Positions 33,356 through 42,532 are shown, numbered from the stretch's first letter. The stretch is 64,000 nt of DNA from Paraliobacillus sp. PM-2 (GCF_001368815.1 NZ_CTEI01000001.1:558001-622000); one strand, 5' to 3'. The notes: generated from the letters alone by a model not told the origin. Made by a program: numbers and translations.

Positions 33356-35569
33356 GTGAATACTAATTTAGTTGATTTCTCGAAAAAAATGTTGTTTTCA
33401 AGTTTGGCTTTACTAACTTTTGTGTTTTTATTCACAGGTGTAAACCAAGCATCAGCAAAAGATGTGGGTGAGATTACTATCAATCCTAAACCACAGGAAA
33501 TTCAAAAGGGAGATAAAGGGTTCCCACTAACACCACGCGTCGGCATCGTAGTTGGAGAAGAGACAGATGAACATGCAGTAAGTGAGCTAGAGGCTGTTTT
33601 GAAAGATTCCGATGTCAAAAAAATCAACCGCTTTCAACCGGGTGAAAAAGTAAATACGCCAGTGACGATTTGGGTAGGTGGTCCATCAGAAAATGAAGCA
33701 TCTGTAGATGTATTGGAAAACTTGGATGTGAATGGACCAGAAGCCTTAAAAGAAGAAGGTTATGTACTTGCTACGGGCAAAAATAAAATTGTGCTAGCAG
33801 GGAAAGACAAGACTGGAACCTACTATGCAGTCAAATCGTTTAAACAACTTATTCAAGCAAAAGAAGGTAGAAACTGGGTTCCGGAAGTGGAAATAAGAGA
33901 TTGGCCTGAAATGCCAATTCGAGGATCAATTGAAGGTTTTTATGGCCCACCTTGGACACATGAAGATCGTTTAAAACAAATTGAATTTTATGGTGAAAAC
34001 AAATTAAACACGTATATCTATGCACCAAAAGATGATCCATATCATCGGGAAGACTGGAGAGAACCTTATCCAGAAGAAGAGCTAGCAAAGCTTACAGAGT
34101 TGATTGACAAGGCGAATGAAAACCATGTGAAGTTTACCTTTTCTCTATCACCTGGACAGTCGATCTGTTATTCCGGTGACGAGGATTTTGAAAAACTAAC
34201 TGCTAAGATGGAAAAGATGTGGGATTTAGGTGTAACATCCTATGCTATTTTCCTGGATGATATTAGTCAAGAGTTACATTGTGAAGCAGATGTAGAGAAA
34301 TTTAGTGATGATGAAGATCCAATTGCCGCTGCGCATGCTTACTTGTTAAACCGATTTAACGAAGAGTTTATCCAAACACATGAAGGAGCAGAGCGTTTAA
34401 TTACCGTACCTACGGAATACGCAGGAAATGGAACGACACTTTATCGCGAGCGATTCGCTGATTTGCTTAACAATGAGACCGTTATCATGTGGACTGGCCC
34501 GGATGTCGTATCCGAACAGATCACAGCAGAAGGAGCAGAGGAAGCGCATAATGTTTTCAAACATGACTTACTTCTATGGGACAATTACCCAGTAAATGAT
34601 TTCGATCGTAATAGCCTGTTCCTTGGTCCATTAGTGAAAAGAGATAGTAATTTAACAGAACACGGTGTGGTAGGCGTAACGGCAAATCCAATGAATGAAG
34701 CGGAAGCATCCAAAATTCCATTGTTCACCATTGCTGACTATACATGGAACCCATTTAACTATGATCCAAAAGACTCTTGGAATCGAAGCATTGAATCATT
34801 TGGTGGAGATGCGGCAGAAGCGTTAAAAGCTTTTGCAGAAAACACGTATTCTTCTACAATCAACGATCAAGAATCGTTAACATTAAAGCCGTTAATGGAA
34901 GCATTTTGGCAAGCTTATTTATCAGATGATTCAGATAATGGCGCAGAACAAATAGCGAATAAGCTAATCGAAGAGTTTAAATATTTACAGCAGGTACCTG
35001 CTGAGTTGAATCAAAAGATGGAAAACGAGAAGTTTCTATCAGAGGTTGAGCTTTACTTAGAGAAGCTAAAACTGTTTGGAGAAGCAGGGGAGCTAGCTGT
35101 CAAACATCTAACAACAGATGACGAAGAGAAAAAAGAAGAATACAAAGCGTCGATAAAATCTCTATTACAGCAAACCGATGACATGCCGCAAAAAATTGGT
35201 GATGAAGTCATTCGACCATTCATTGCACAAAGTATTTGGGGATACAATGTAAAAATAAGATCATTAGACGGTATAAACACTTATCGTGGAGCAGATGAAT
35301 TAATCTTATATACACCTGAACACGGAGACACAACGCAATCTAATCCGTATGGGTATGAGGTAACAGTTGAAGATGGTGTAGTTGTAAAAAGAGGAGGAAA
35401 CAATTCTGTAATCCCTGATAACGGTTTTGTACTAAGTATTCACAACAGCAATTGGATGGAAAAGAATTGGCTAGACAAATATGCAACCATTGGATCTGAA
35501 GTGCGTATTGTTGACGGCCAAGTTCTCATTACTCCGCCTGAAGATGAAAATGATACCACAAACGAATAG
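33356..35569 (+). CDS. Secreted GH84 beta-N-acetylglucosaminidase, paralog 1
   Basis: 737 residues. Signal peptide 1-34 (cleavage after VNQASA). An N-terminal GH20b-like domain (about 40-185) is followed by the GH84 catalytic barrel: RGSIEGFYGPPWTHEDR, YIYAPKDDPYHREDWR, and the catalytic pair Asp301-Asp302 in IFLDDIS. GH84 enzymes use substrate-assisted catalysis to remove beta-linked GlcNAc (O-GlcNAcase/NagJ type, some called hyaluronidase). A helical module and a C-terminal module (about 650-730; LILYTPEHG, VIPDNGFVLSIH) of unknown role follow. There is no LPxTG, so it is released. GTG start at 33356 with AAAGGAGGG. A paralog lies directly downstream. Confidence 0.92.
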   Translation: MNTNLVDFSKKMLFSSLALLTFVFLFTGVNQASAKDVGEITINPKPQEIQKGDKGFPLTPRVGIVVGEETDEHAVSELEAVLKDSDVKKINRFQPGEKVNTPVTIWVGGPSENEASVDVLENLDVNGPEALKEEGYVLATGKNKIVLAGKDKTGTYYAVKSFKQLIQAKEGRNWVPEVEIRDWPEMPIRGSIEGFYGPPWTHEDRLKQIEFYGENKLNTYIYAPKDDPYHREDWREPYPEEELAKLTELIDKANENHVKFTFSLSPGQSICYSGDEDFEKLTAKMEKMWDLGVTSYAIFLDDISQELHCEADVEKFSDDEDPIAAAHAYLLNRFNEEFIQTHEGAERLITVPTEYAGNGTTLYRERFADLLNNETVIMWTGPDVVSEQITAEGAEEAHNVFKHDLLLWDNYPVNDFDRNSLFLGPLVKRDSNLTEHGVVGVTANPMNEAEASKIPLFTIADYTWNPFNYDPKDSWNRSIESFGGDAAEALKAFAENTYSSTINDQESLTLKPLMEAFWQAYLSDDSDNGAEQIANKLIEEFKYLQQVPAELNQKMENEKFLSEVELYLEKLKLFGEAGELAVKHLTTDDEEKKEEYKASIKSLLQQTDDMPQKIGDEVIRPFIAQSIWGYNVKIRSLDGINTYRGADELILYTPEHGDTTQSNPYGYEVTVEDGVVVKRGGNNSVIPDNGFVLSIHNSNWMEKNWLDKYATIGSEVRIVDGQVLITPPEDENDTTNE

Positions 35570-35618
35570 GTTAGCAAAAGAACTCAGAATAGCTTTTCAC
35601 TGCTATATCTAACTATTC

Positions 35619-35642
35619 ACCTATCTATATTACTAGATAGGT
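35619..35642. other. Inverted repeat between GH84 genes (first)
   Basis: ACCTATCTA and TAGATAGGT form a perfect 9-bp stem around six bases in the 193-bp gap. It may be a terminator without a clean T-run or an operator. Confidence 0.5.
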
Positions 35643-35667
35643 AGAAAATAGTAATAATCAGAATATG

Positions 35668-35728
35668 ATCTCAAGCTTGAGTGATTACAGACTAGTTATC
35701 TGGTGAAACAAGCGCTCAAGTTTGAGAT
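35668..35728. promoter_or_regulatory. Long-range inverted repeat between GH84 genes (second)
   Basis: ATCTCAAGCTTGAG (35668-35681) and CTCAAGTTTGAGAT (35715-35728) pair with one mismatch, and each is itself nearly palindromic, centred 47 bp apart. Two spaced palindromes just before a gene look like a double operator; an RNA hairpin is the alternative. Confidence 0.5.
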
Positions 35729-35762
35729 TAAAATAATAGACTATGAGTAAAGGAGATGGAGA

Positions 35763-38318
35763 ATGAGTAGTATATGCGATAGTATTCATAAAAAGATTGC
35801 ATTATGCGGTATGGTTTTACTAGCTTGTGTGTCTGTATTCGCAGGAGTAAACCAAGCATCAGCAAAGGATGTGGGTGAGATCAACATCAATCCTACACCT
35901 CAGGAGATGGAAAAGGGAGATAAAGGATTCCCATTAACACCACGCGTAGGCATCGTAGTTGGAGAAGAGACGGATGAACACGCTGTAAATGAGCTAGAGG
36001 CTGTTTTGAAAGATTCCGATGTCAAAAAAATCAATCGTTTTCAACCGGGTGAAAAAGTAAATACTCCGGTTACGATTTGGGTAGGTGGTCCATCAGAAAA
36101 TGAAGCATCTGCAAATGTGTTAGAAAACATGGATGTGAATGGACCAGAAGCATTAAAAGAAGAAGGTTATGTACTCGCTACGGGCAAAAATAAAATTGTG
36201 CTAGCAGGGAAAGACCAGACTGGAACGTACTATGCGGTCAAATCATTTAAACAATTAATTCAAGAGAAAAAGGGTAGAAACTGGATTCCCCAAGTGCAAA
36301 TAAGAGACTGGCCTGAAATGCCAATTCGAGGATCAATTGAAGGTTTTTATGGTCCACCTTGGACACATGAAGATCGCTTAAAACAAATTGAATTTTATGG
36401 TGAGAACAAATTAAACACGTATATCTATGCACCAAAAGATGATCCATATCATCGTGAAGACTGGAGAGAACCGTATCCAGAAGAGGAACTAGCAAAGCTT
36501 AAAGAGCTGATTGACAAAGCAAATGAAAATCATGTGAAGTTCACTTTCTCTGTATCTCCAGGTGAAACCATATGCTACTCCGGTGACAAAGATTTTGAAT
36601 TGTTAACTGCGAAGATGGAAAAGATGTGGGATTTAGGTGTAACCTCTTACGCTATTTTCCTGGATGATATTAGTCAAACGTTGAATTGTGAAGCAGATAT
36701 CGAAAAATTCGGTGATGATGAAGAGCCAGTTGCGGCTGCTCATGCTTACTTGTTAAACCGTTTCAATGAAGAATTCATACAAACACATGAAGGAGCAGAG
36801 CGGTTAATCACGGTACCTACAGAGTATTCTGGTAATGGAACAACATTTTATCGTGAGCGTTTTGCTGAGTTACTAAACCAAGATACGGTTGTTATGTGGA
36901 CAGGTTCAAAAGTAGTACCTGAACAAGTCACAGCAGAAGGAGCAGAGGAAGCGCATAACGTTTTCAAACATGACTTACTTCTGTGGGATAATTACCCAGT
37001 AAATGATTTCGATCGTAATAGTTTATTTCTTGGCCCACTGGTAAACAGAGATAAGCATTTAACAGAGCATGGGGTTAACGGAGTAACGGCAAATCCAATG
37101 AATGAAGCGGAAGCATCCAAAATTCCATTGTTCACAATTGCTGACTATACATGGAATCCATTTAACTATGATCCAAAAGATTCTTGGAATCGAAGCATTG
37201 AATCATTTGGTGGAGATGCAGTAGAAGCGTTAACAGCGTTTGCAGAAAATTCCTATTCTTCTCCAATCAATGATCAAGAATCATTAACATTAAAGCCATT
37301 AATCGATGCATTCTGGCAAGCCTATGTATCAGGTGAAAATGTTGATGAAAAAGCCGCTGATTTGATTGATGAGTTTACGTATCTGCAAGATGTTCCAAAT
37401 ATATTAAATGAAAAGATGGAGAATGAAAAATTCTTATCAGAAATTGATCCATATTTAGAGAAATTAAAAGTATATGGTGAAGCTGGGGAAGTTGCTGTGA
37501 AATATGTAATGGCAACAAAAAATGAAGAAACAGAACAAGCTAATCAGTATAGAGAAGAGCTAATACGTCTGTTTAATCAATCGGAGGAAATCCCTCAAAA
37601 GATGGGTACAGGTGTCATTAAACCTTTCCTAATTAAAAGCGCATTAGAATTAGCTCCATTAGAATTAACGTTAGATCCATCTATTGATCAGTTTTGGGAT
37701 GCTTATAAAGCAAATGATGTAAATAATGAAGCAGAAATGCTAATTGAACAATTTGTAGAATTGAAACAAATCCCTGAAAACATTCGCCAAAAGGTAGATA
37801 ATCAAGCATTCTTGAATAGTATGGAAGATTATCTAAATAATTTAGATGTTTACGGTGAAGCTGGTGAAGTCGCTGTGAAATATGTAATGGCGAAAAAACA
37901 AGATGAAGAAACAGTAAGTGATTACAGAGATCAATTATATCAATTAATGATGGAAGCTTATCAGATGCCACAAAAAGTTGGCGATCAAGTGATTAAACCA
38001 TTCTTAATTGATAGTATGTGGAGCGATTTGAATGTTGTTGACTATCGTATGTTAGACGGTGTCAATCAACCTCGTGGTGGAGGAGAATTAATTCAGTATA
38101 CACCAGAATACGGAGAACGTACTGGAACAAATCAATGGGGATATGAAGTAACAGTGGTAGATGGAAAAGTAGTAAAAGCAGGAGGAAGTAACTCTATCAT
38201 TCCAGAAAACGGCTATGTACTAAGTATCCACGCAAATGATTGGTTAAGAGACAATGCAACAATTGGTAAGACCATTCGCATAGAAGATAATGTTGTACTT
38301 GTTACCAATCCACAATAA
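35763..38318 (+). CDS. Secreted GH84 beta-N-acetylglucosaminidase, paralog 2
   Basis: 851 residues, nearly the same as paralog 1 through the catalytic domain (RGSIEGFYGPPWTHEDR; Asp301-Asp302 in IFLDDIS). Signal peptide 1-34 ends VNQASA but its first 30 residues differ from paralog 1. The extra length comes from a duplicated helical module (about 510-630 and 640-753) before the same C-terminal module (LIQYTPEYG, IIPENGYVLSIH). Not wall-anchored. ATG at 35763 after AAAGGAGATGGAGA. The tandem copies probably arose by gene duplication; differing linkers may tune substrate reach. Confidence 0.92.
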   Translation: MSSICDSIHKKIALCGMVLLACVSVFAGVNQASAKDVGEININPTPQEMEKGDKGFPLTPRVGIVVGEETDEHAVNELEAVLKDSDVKKINRFQPGEKVNTPVTIWVGGPSENEASANVLENMDVNGPEALKEEGYVLATGKNKIVLAGKDQTGTYYAVKSFKQLIQEKKGRNWIPQVQIRDWPEMPIRGSIEGFYGPPWTHEDRLKQIEFYGENKLNTYIYAPKDDPYHREDWREPYPEEELAKLKELIDKANENHVKFTFSVSPGETICYSGDKDFELLTAKMEKMWDLGVTSYAIFLDDISQTLNCEADIEKFGDDEEPVAAAHAYLLNRFNEEFIQTHEGAERLITVPTEYSGNGTTFYRERFAELLNQDTVVMWTGSKVVPEQVTAEGAEEAHNVFKHDLLLWDNYPVNDFDRNSLFLGPLVNRDKHLTEHGVNGVTANPMNEAEASKIPLFTIADYTWNPFNYDPKDSWNRSIESFGGDAVEALTAFAENSYSSPINDQESLTLKPLIDAFWQAYVSGENVDEKAADLIDEFTYLQDVPNILNEKMENEKFLSEIDPYLEKLKVYGEAGEVAVKYVMATKNEETEQANQYREELIRLFNQSEEIPQKMGTGVIKPFLIKSALELAPLELTLDPSIDQFWDAYKANDVNNEAEMLIEQFVELKQIPENIRQKVDNQAFLNSMEDYLNNLDVYGEAGEVAVKYVMAKKQDEETVSDYRDQLYQLMMEAYQMPQKVGDQVIKPFLIDSMWSDLNVVDYRMLDGVNQPRGGGELIQYTPEYGERTGTNQWGYEVTVVDGKVVKAGGSNSIIPENGYVLSIHANDWLRDNATIGKTIRIEDNVVLVTNPQ
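37291..38020 (+). repeat. Internal duplication of a helical module in GH84 paralog 2
   Basis: Both halves contain (Y/V)GEAGEVAVKYVMA, a run ending IPQKMG or MPQKVG, and VIKPFLI. Paralog 1 has the module once (FGEAGELAVKHL, MPQKIG, VIRPFIA). Confidence 0.85.
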
Positions 38319-38324
38319 ATAAAT

Positions 38325-38351
38325 GGGACGAGGGGGCAGCCCCTTCGTCCC
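38325..38351. repeat. REP palindrome between convergent genes
   Basis: GGGACGAGGGGGC, A, GCCCCTTCGTCCC, 6 bp from the GH84 stop and 5 bp from the stop of the minus-strand transporter gene, followed by ATTTTTTAAAAT. It is well placed to act as a shared two-way terminator. Confidence 0.9.
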
Positions 38352-38356
38352 ATTTT

Positions 38357-39598
38357 TTAAAATAATTGTGGTAGTGTCTCGATTAAGGTATTTACCCCAA
38401 AGTAAGTAGTAAGTATGACCACAATCACGCCAAAAATGGTTAACCATATTGGATGCTTATAATCACCAATAATACGTTTATTATGTGCTGCCAGAAGTAT
38501 CGATGCTAATGTAATAGGTAAAATTAGGCCATTAAATGAACTAGCTAAGATCAACAATAATACAGGACGACCGATCGAGATAAGAACGGAACAAGTGAAA
38601 ATTAAAAAAATAATAATCCAAAGTTTTCGATACTTACTTAATTTTAAGTGAAAGGTTGTAAAAAATGAGATAGTTGTATAAGATGCCCCAATGGCAGAAG
38701 TGATTCCAGCTGCCCATAAAACAAGCCCAAACAAACGATAACCTATCTCTCCGGCTGCGTAAAAGAAAGCAGAAGCTGTCGGGTTACTTGGATCTAATGA
38801 AAACCCTTTGGATACTACCCCTAAAACGGCTAAATATAAAAGGATATGCATAATAGCGGTAACGCTTATCCCAAATACAGAAGACTTAGTCACTCTAGAA
38901 AGATTCTCAGGTCCACTTATTCCAGCATCAAGTAATCGATGTGCACCCGCAAATGTGATAAACCCGCCTACTGTACCCCCTACAATTGTAATAATTGAAT
39001 AAAAACTTAGTTCTAATGGTACAAAGGTTCGTAATGTTGCTTCAGCAATAGGTGGATCACTTACAATTACAATATATCCAGTTAACACTATCATTAAAAG
39101 ACCTAACCATCTTACAACAAAGTCCATTGCAAACCCTGCTTCTTTGGACAAAAAAATGAATATACAAAGAAGCGCTGTGATAGCTGATCCGATGTTAGCA
39201 TCTATCCCTGTGAGTGCATTTAATCCTAAACCAGCCCCGGCTAAATTTCCCATATTAAAGGCAATACCGCCAAGAATGATTAAAGAAGTGATAAAATACC
39301 CTAATCCAGGGAATACAGCATTGGCTATATCTTGCCCTTTTAGTTTGGCAATCGAAATGATACGCCATATATTTACTTGAGCACCAATATTTAAAAAGGC
39401 AGATATTAAGATGACAAAACTAAAACTTGTAAGTAAAGATTCAGTAAATACAGCAACTTGTGTCACTGTGCCAGGGCCTATGGCTGAGGTAGCCATTAAA
39501 AATGATGCACCTAACATAACTTTAATTTTTTGTTTGACAGAAGAAGAATTGCTTTCTATTTGCTCTTCTTTATTGACATGTAATTTCATACGACTCAT
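38357..39598 (-). CDS. Nramp-like transporter lacking the metal-site motifs (YcsG-like)
   Basis: 413 residues, about 11 membrane helices. The Nramp/APC-type pattern is seen, but the helix-1 motif DPGN reads GPGT (SAIGPGTVTQVAVF), and the helix-6 MPH motif reads AGAHR (FITFAGAHRLLDAG). The transition-metal site is therefore absent, as in B. subtilis YcsG-type relatives next to 5-oxoproline/lactam genes. Another cation or an organic solute is more likely than Mn2+. Start ATG 39598; ATG 39589 is slightly better spaced from AGGAAAGGG and cannot be excluded. A cre-like box lies about 180 bp upstream. It converges with GH84 paralog 2 across a REP. Confidence 0.82.
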   Translation of the reverse strand: MSRMKLHVNKEEQIESNSSSVKQKIKVMLGASFLMATSAIGPGTVTQVAVFTESLLTSFSFVILISAFLNIGAQVNIWRIISIAKLKGQDIANAVFPGLGYFITSLIILGGIAFNMGNLAGAGLGLNALTGIDANIGSAITALLCIFIFLSKEAGFAMDFVVRWLGLLMIVLTGYIVIVSDPPIAEATLRTFVPLELSFYSIITIVGGTVGGFITFAGAHRLLDAGISGPENLSRVTKSSVFGISVTAIMHILLYLAVLGVVSKGFSLDPSNPTASAFFYAAGEIGYRLFGLVLWAAGITSAIGASYTTISFFTTFHLKLSKYRKLWIIIFLIFTCSVLISIGRPVLLLILASSFNGLILPITLASILLAAHNKRIIGDYKHPIWLTIFGVIVVILTTYFGVNTLIETLPQLF

Positions 39599-39779
39599 CC
39601 CTTTCCTGTCATACTAAATGAAATAGATAAATTGAAAGGAACTGCTTGGAATATAAATTCATTTAGAAAATAGATACATATTTCTAGATAAAAACTAAAC
39701 GGTTTAAGACCATCCTTTCTGTACAAAATGAAACCTTATATGAATCATATCAATTTAACAATTACAATCGAATAAAAAA

Positions 39780-39793
39780 AGATAACGCTTACA
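39780..39793 (-). promoter_or_regulatory. Candidate cre site upstream of the Nramp-like gene
   Basis: On the minus strand TGTAAGCGTTATCT fits TGWNANCGNTNWCA in 13 of 14 positions. Confidence 0.6.
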
Positions 39794-39821
39794 TTACAAA
39801 AACATTAAAATTTAAATGATC

Positions 39822-39848
39822 GGGACAGGGGGTCAGGCACCTTGTCCC
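39822..39848. repeat. REP palindrome
   Basis: GGGACAGGGGGTCAGG then CACCTTGTCCC. An isolated unit in the gap between the divergent Nramp-like and EIIA genes. Apart from the cre box and the antiterminator leader the gap (39599-40157) shows no gene. Confidence 0.85.
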
Positions 39849-40036
39849 ATTATAAAAAATTATAAAATTAATCTGATTAAAGGTATAGACAACTATAAAA
39901 TTTTATTGTATTATAAAGATAACAAATAATTACTTTGATTCATTTTAGTTGTATAAATAAGTAATAGTAACTAATTTGAACTAGTCTTTATTGATTATAT
40001 TTATCTTTTATGACTACGTTTTCATGTAATTACATA

Positions 40037-40073
40037 TGGACTCACATGTTACTGACTCGATCAGGCATGGAGT
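40037..40073 (+). promoter_or_regulatory. RAT-type antiterminator element (LicT/GlcT class)
   Basis: The leader has TGTTACTG, a short loop, then CAGGCA, flanked by ACTC...GAGT pairing (GGACTCACATG to ATGGAGT). TTACTG...CAGGCA is the core of ribonucleic antiterminators bound by BglG-family proteins. It overlaps the 5' arm of the following terminator, so protein binding would prevent termination. A BglG-family gene lies at 49159. Confidence 0.8.
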
Positions 40074-40119
40074 AAATAAATAGGATGTAACAATCCTTTT
40101 ATTTCTCCGTGCCTTTTTT
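40063..40119 (+). terminator. Leader terminator overlapping the RAT
   Basis: A long stem: AGGCA, GGAG, AAATAAA and AGGAT pair with ATCCT, TTATTT, CTCC and TGCCT, then a T-run, ending 38 bp before the EIIA start codon. Confidence 0.85.
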
Positions 40120-40157
40120 AATCTGTTAAATACTTTGTTTGAAGGGAGTACTACATA

Positions 40158-40637
40158 ATGCTTAAGAATTTATTTAAGAAATCAGGCTTAGATATCTATT
40201 CGCCATCTAATGGACAAATTGTTCCAATTGAAGAGGTACCAGACCCAGTATTCAGTCAAAAGATGATGGGAGAAGGTGTTGCCGTTTCACCGAACGGAGG
40301 AGATATAACAGCTCCTGTTGAAGGGAAAATTGTGCAAGTTGCACCAACCAAACATGCGATAGGTATTCAAACAAACGATGGGACTGAGATCTTAATTCAT
40401 GTAGGGTTAGAGACTGTTTCATTAAAAGGTGAAGGGTTTAACGTACTTGTTAATGAAGGTGATGAAGTTTCTGTTGGACAGAAATTGATGGAAGTGGATT
40501 GGGCTTTTCTAAAACAAAGTGTTCCAAGTATTATTACCCCAATCGTGATCACAAATAGTAGCAATGATAAAGAATATAATGTGACATCAGAAAAAACATG
40601 TAAGCAAGGCGAAACCGTTTTATTATCAGTAAAGTAA
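40158..40637 (+). CDS. PTS EIIA component, glucose family (stand-alone)
   Basis: A 159-residue single-domain EIIA. ITAPVEGKIVQVAPTKHA (first His region), ILIHVGLETVSLKGEGF (phospho-His) and VNEGDEVSVGQKLMEVDW are the family marks. It takes phosphate from HPr and passes it to EIIB. The EIIBC permeases at 41011 and 60525 both lack a IIA domain, so this protein probably serves them. Expression is under an antiterminator leader. ATG follows GAAGGGAG. Lone EIIA proteins of this type are also called Crr. Confidence 0.92.
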   Translation: MLKNLFKKSGLDIYSPSNGQIVPIEEVPDPVFSQKMMGEGVAVSPNGGDITAPVEGKIVQVAPTKHAIGIQTNDGTEILIHVGLETVSLKGEGFNVLVNEGDEVSVGQKLMEVDWAFLKQSVPSIITPIVITNSSNDKEYNVTSEKTCKQGETVLLSVK

Positions 40638-41010
40638 TCTATTAATCTTTGAAGTGTAAGCGTTTAGTTGACATACACGAAAAATATTCAATACATTTAA
40701 GGGGGTGATAACGCCGAGGAAGATGATGATTGGTTGTTAAGTGTAGAAGTTGTAGGTTTCTCAAAGGGTTATAAAGCGCATTTTCATGGTATTATGGTAT
40801 GCCCCCATACACTCTATGAGAGAAAATTGATGACTAATTAAAACTATTATTACATTATAGCTCTGGGGTCAGGGGATTAAATGCAGTGTACATTTATTAC
40901 AAGTATTGTTTTTGACAGCGCTTTATAATTAACGGTTTTTTGTACTTATTTTATTTTGTAGGCTTAAAAAAAAATGATTAAAAAAAAGAAAGTTATAGGG
41001 AGGAATACTC
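40638..41010. other. Gap between EIIA and EIIBC genes
   Basis: 370 bp with two cre-like boxes (TGTAAGCGTTTAGT at 40655-40668 and TGACAGCGCTTTAT at 40913-40926, each about 12 of 14). The second overlaps a TTGACA at 40912, with no clear -10. A 45-codon open stretch at about 40707-40840 (peptide including WLLSVEVVGFSKGYKAHF) has no start and may be a gene remnant of unknown origin. Confidence 0.45.
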
Positions 41011-42462
41011 ATGGTAATGAAATATATTCAAAATATTGGCCGTTCACTAATGCTTCCAGTTTCTGTATTACCAGCAGCTGCGATTCTAATGGGTATCGGT
41101 TACTGGATTGACCCTTCAGGTTGGGGTGCAGATAGTTCGGTTGCGGCATTCTTAATTAAAGCTGGTGGATCAATCATTGATAATATGTCCATCTTGTTCG
41201 CTGTCGGTGTAGCTTTAGGGATGTCAAAAGATAGAGATGGTTCTGCTGCATTAAGTGGTTTAGTTGCATTCTTAGTTGTAACTACACTACTATCAACAGG
41301 TACTGTTGCTCTATTACAAGGTGTAGAAGCTGGAGAAGTTAACGCAGCATTTGGTAAAATCAATAACCAATTTGTTGGTATTCTATCAGGTATTGTTGCT
41401 TCTATTATGTATAATCGATTTAGTCATGTGAAATTGCCTGATGCATTAGCATTCTTTAGTGGTAAGCGTCTTGTTCCAATCACGACTGCAGTCTCCATGT
41501 TAGCTGTATCTGGAGTTCTATTCTTTGCATGGCCTGTAATCTACACAGGATTGGTTTCATTTGGTGAATCAATCAGTGGTTTAGGTGCAGCTGGTGCAGG
41601 TATTTACGGTTTCTTCAACCGTTTGTTAATTCCAACTGGTTTACACCACGCATTAAACTCTGTGTTCTGGTTTGATGTTGCAGGTATCAATGATATTGCT
41701 AATTTCTGGTCTGGTACGGGTGAAAAAGGTGTAACAGGTATGTACCAAGCTGGTTTCTTCCCAGTAATGATGTTTGGTCTTCCAGCAGCAGCACTTGCTA
41801 TGTACCACACTGCTAAGACAAGCAGAAAGAAAACTGCAGCTTCTCTATTATTAGCGGCAGCAGTAGCATCTTTCTTCACAGGTGTAACAGAGCCACTTGA
41901 ATTCTCATTCATGTTCTTAGCACCAGTACTTTATGTTGTACACGCAGCTTTAACAGGTTTGTCTCTATTTGTAGCATCATTGTTTAATTGGACTGCAGGT
42001 TTCGGTTTTAGTGCCGGTTTTGTTGACTTTGTTTTAAGTTCAAGATTACCATTAGCTAACGCTCCATTCATGTTGATTGTTCAAGGTTTAGTCGTTGCAG
42101 TTGTTTACTATGTAATTTTCAGATTCTTGATTACAAAAATGGACCTGAAAACACCAGGTAGAGAAGACGACGATCCAGAACAAACAGCAGGAAGCACTAC
42201 AGGTTCTTCTAATAGTGATTTTGCTGCAATGGCAAAAGAAATTTACGCTGGTTTAGGCGGAGATGATAACGTAACTTCAATTGACAACTGTATTACTAGA
42301 CTTCGCCTTGAAGTAAAAGATATGGATAAAGTTGACCAACAACGAATTAAAAATACTGGTGTAGCTGGTATCAATGTAGTTGGTAAAAACGGTATTCAAG
42401 TTATTGTTGGTACACAAGTTCAATTCGTTGCAGATGAAATTAAGAAAATTCGTCGCGTATAA
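41011..42462 (+). CDS. nagE: PTS EIIBC, N-acetylglucosamine type
   Basis: 483 residues. EIIC membrane domain (about 1-375) with GRSLMLPVSVLPAAAILMG, IPTGLHHALNSVFWF and the conserved GVTEPLEFSFMFLAPVLY loop; EIIB domain at the end with phospho-Cys in SIDNCITRLRLEV. GlcNAc/glucosamine EIICs carry the LHHALNS block. It takes up GlcNAc as GlcNAc-6-P using phosphate from an external EIIA (encoded 370 bp upstream). It fits the neighbouring GH84 enzymes that release GlcNAc. Ribosome site AGGGAGGAAT, ATG at 41011. Confidence 0.92.
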   Translation: MVMKYIQNIGRSLMLPVSVLPAAAILMGIGYWIDPSGWGADSSVAAFLIKAGGSIIDNMSILFAVGVALGMSKDRDGSAALSGLVAFLVVTTLLSTGTVALLQGVEAGEVNAAFGKINNQFVGILSGIVASIMYNRFSHVKLPDALAFFSGKRLVPITTAVSMLAVSGVLFFAWPVIYTGLVSFGESISGLGAAGAGIYGFFNRLLIPTGLHHALNSVFWFDVAGINDIANFWSGTGEKGVTGMYQAGFFPVMMFGLPAAALAMYHTAKTSRKKTAASLLLAAAVASFFTGVTEPLEFSFMFLAPVLYVVHAALTGLSLFVASLFNWTAGFGFSAGFVDFVLSSRLPLANAPFMLIVQGLVVAVVYYVIFRFLITKMDLKTPGREDDDPEQTAGSTTGSSNSDFAAMAKEIYAGLGGDDNVTSIDNCITRLRLEVKDMDKVDQQRIKNTGVAGINVVGKNGIQVIVGTQVQFVADEIKKIRRV

Positions 42463-42532
42463 GTGAATTGTACGTTTATAAACGAAGCGATTAGCTTCAT
42501 TTAAAGATTGATTATTAATATGTAGTAGTTTA

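Noticed and set aside
40861-40876. GGGGTCAGGGG as another palindrome unit
   Set aside because: Lacks the outer GGGACA/TGTCCC arms and any symmetry.
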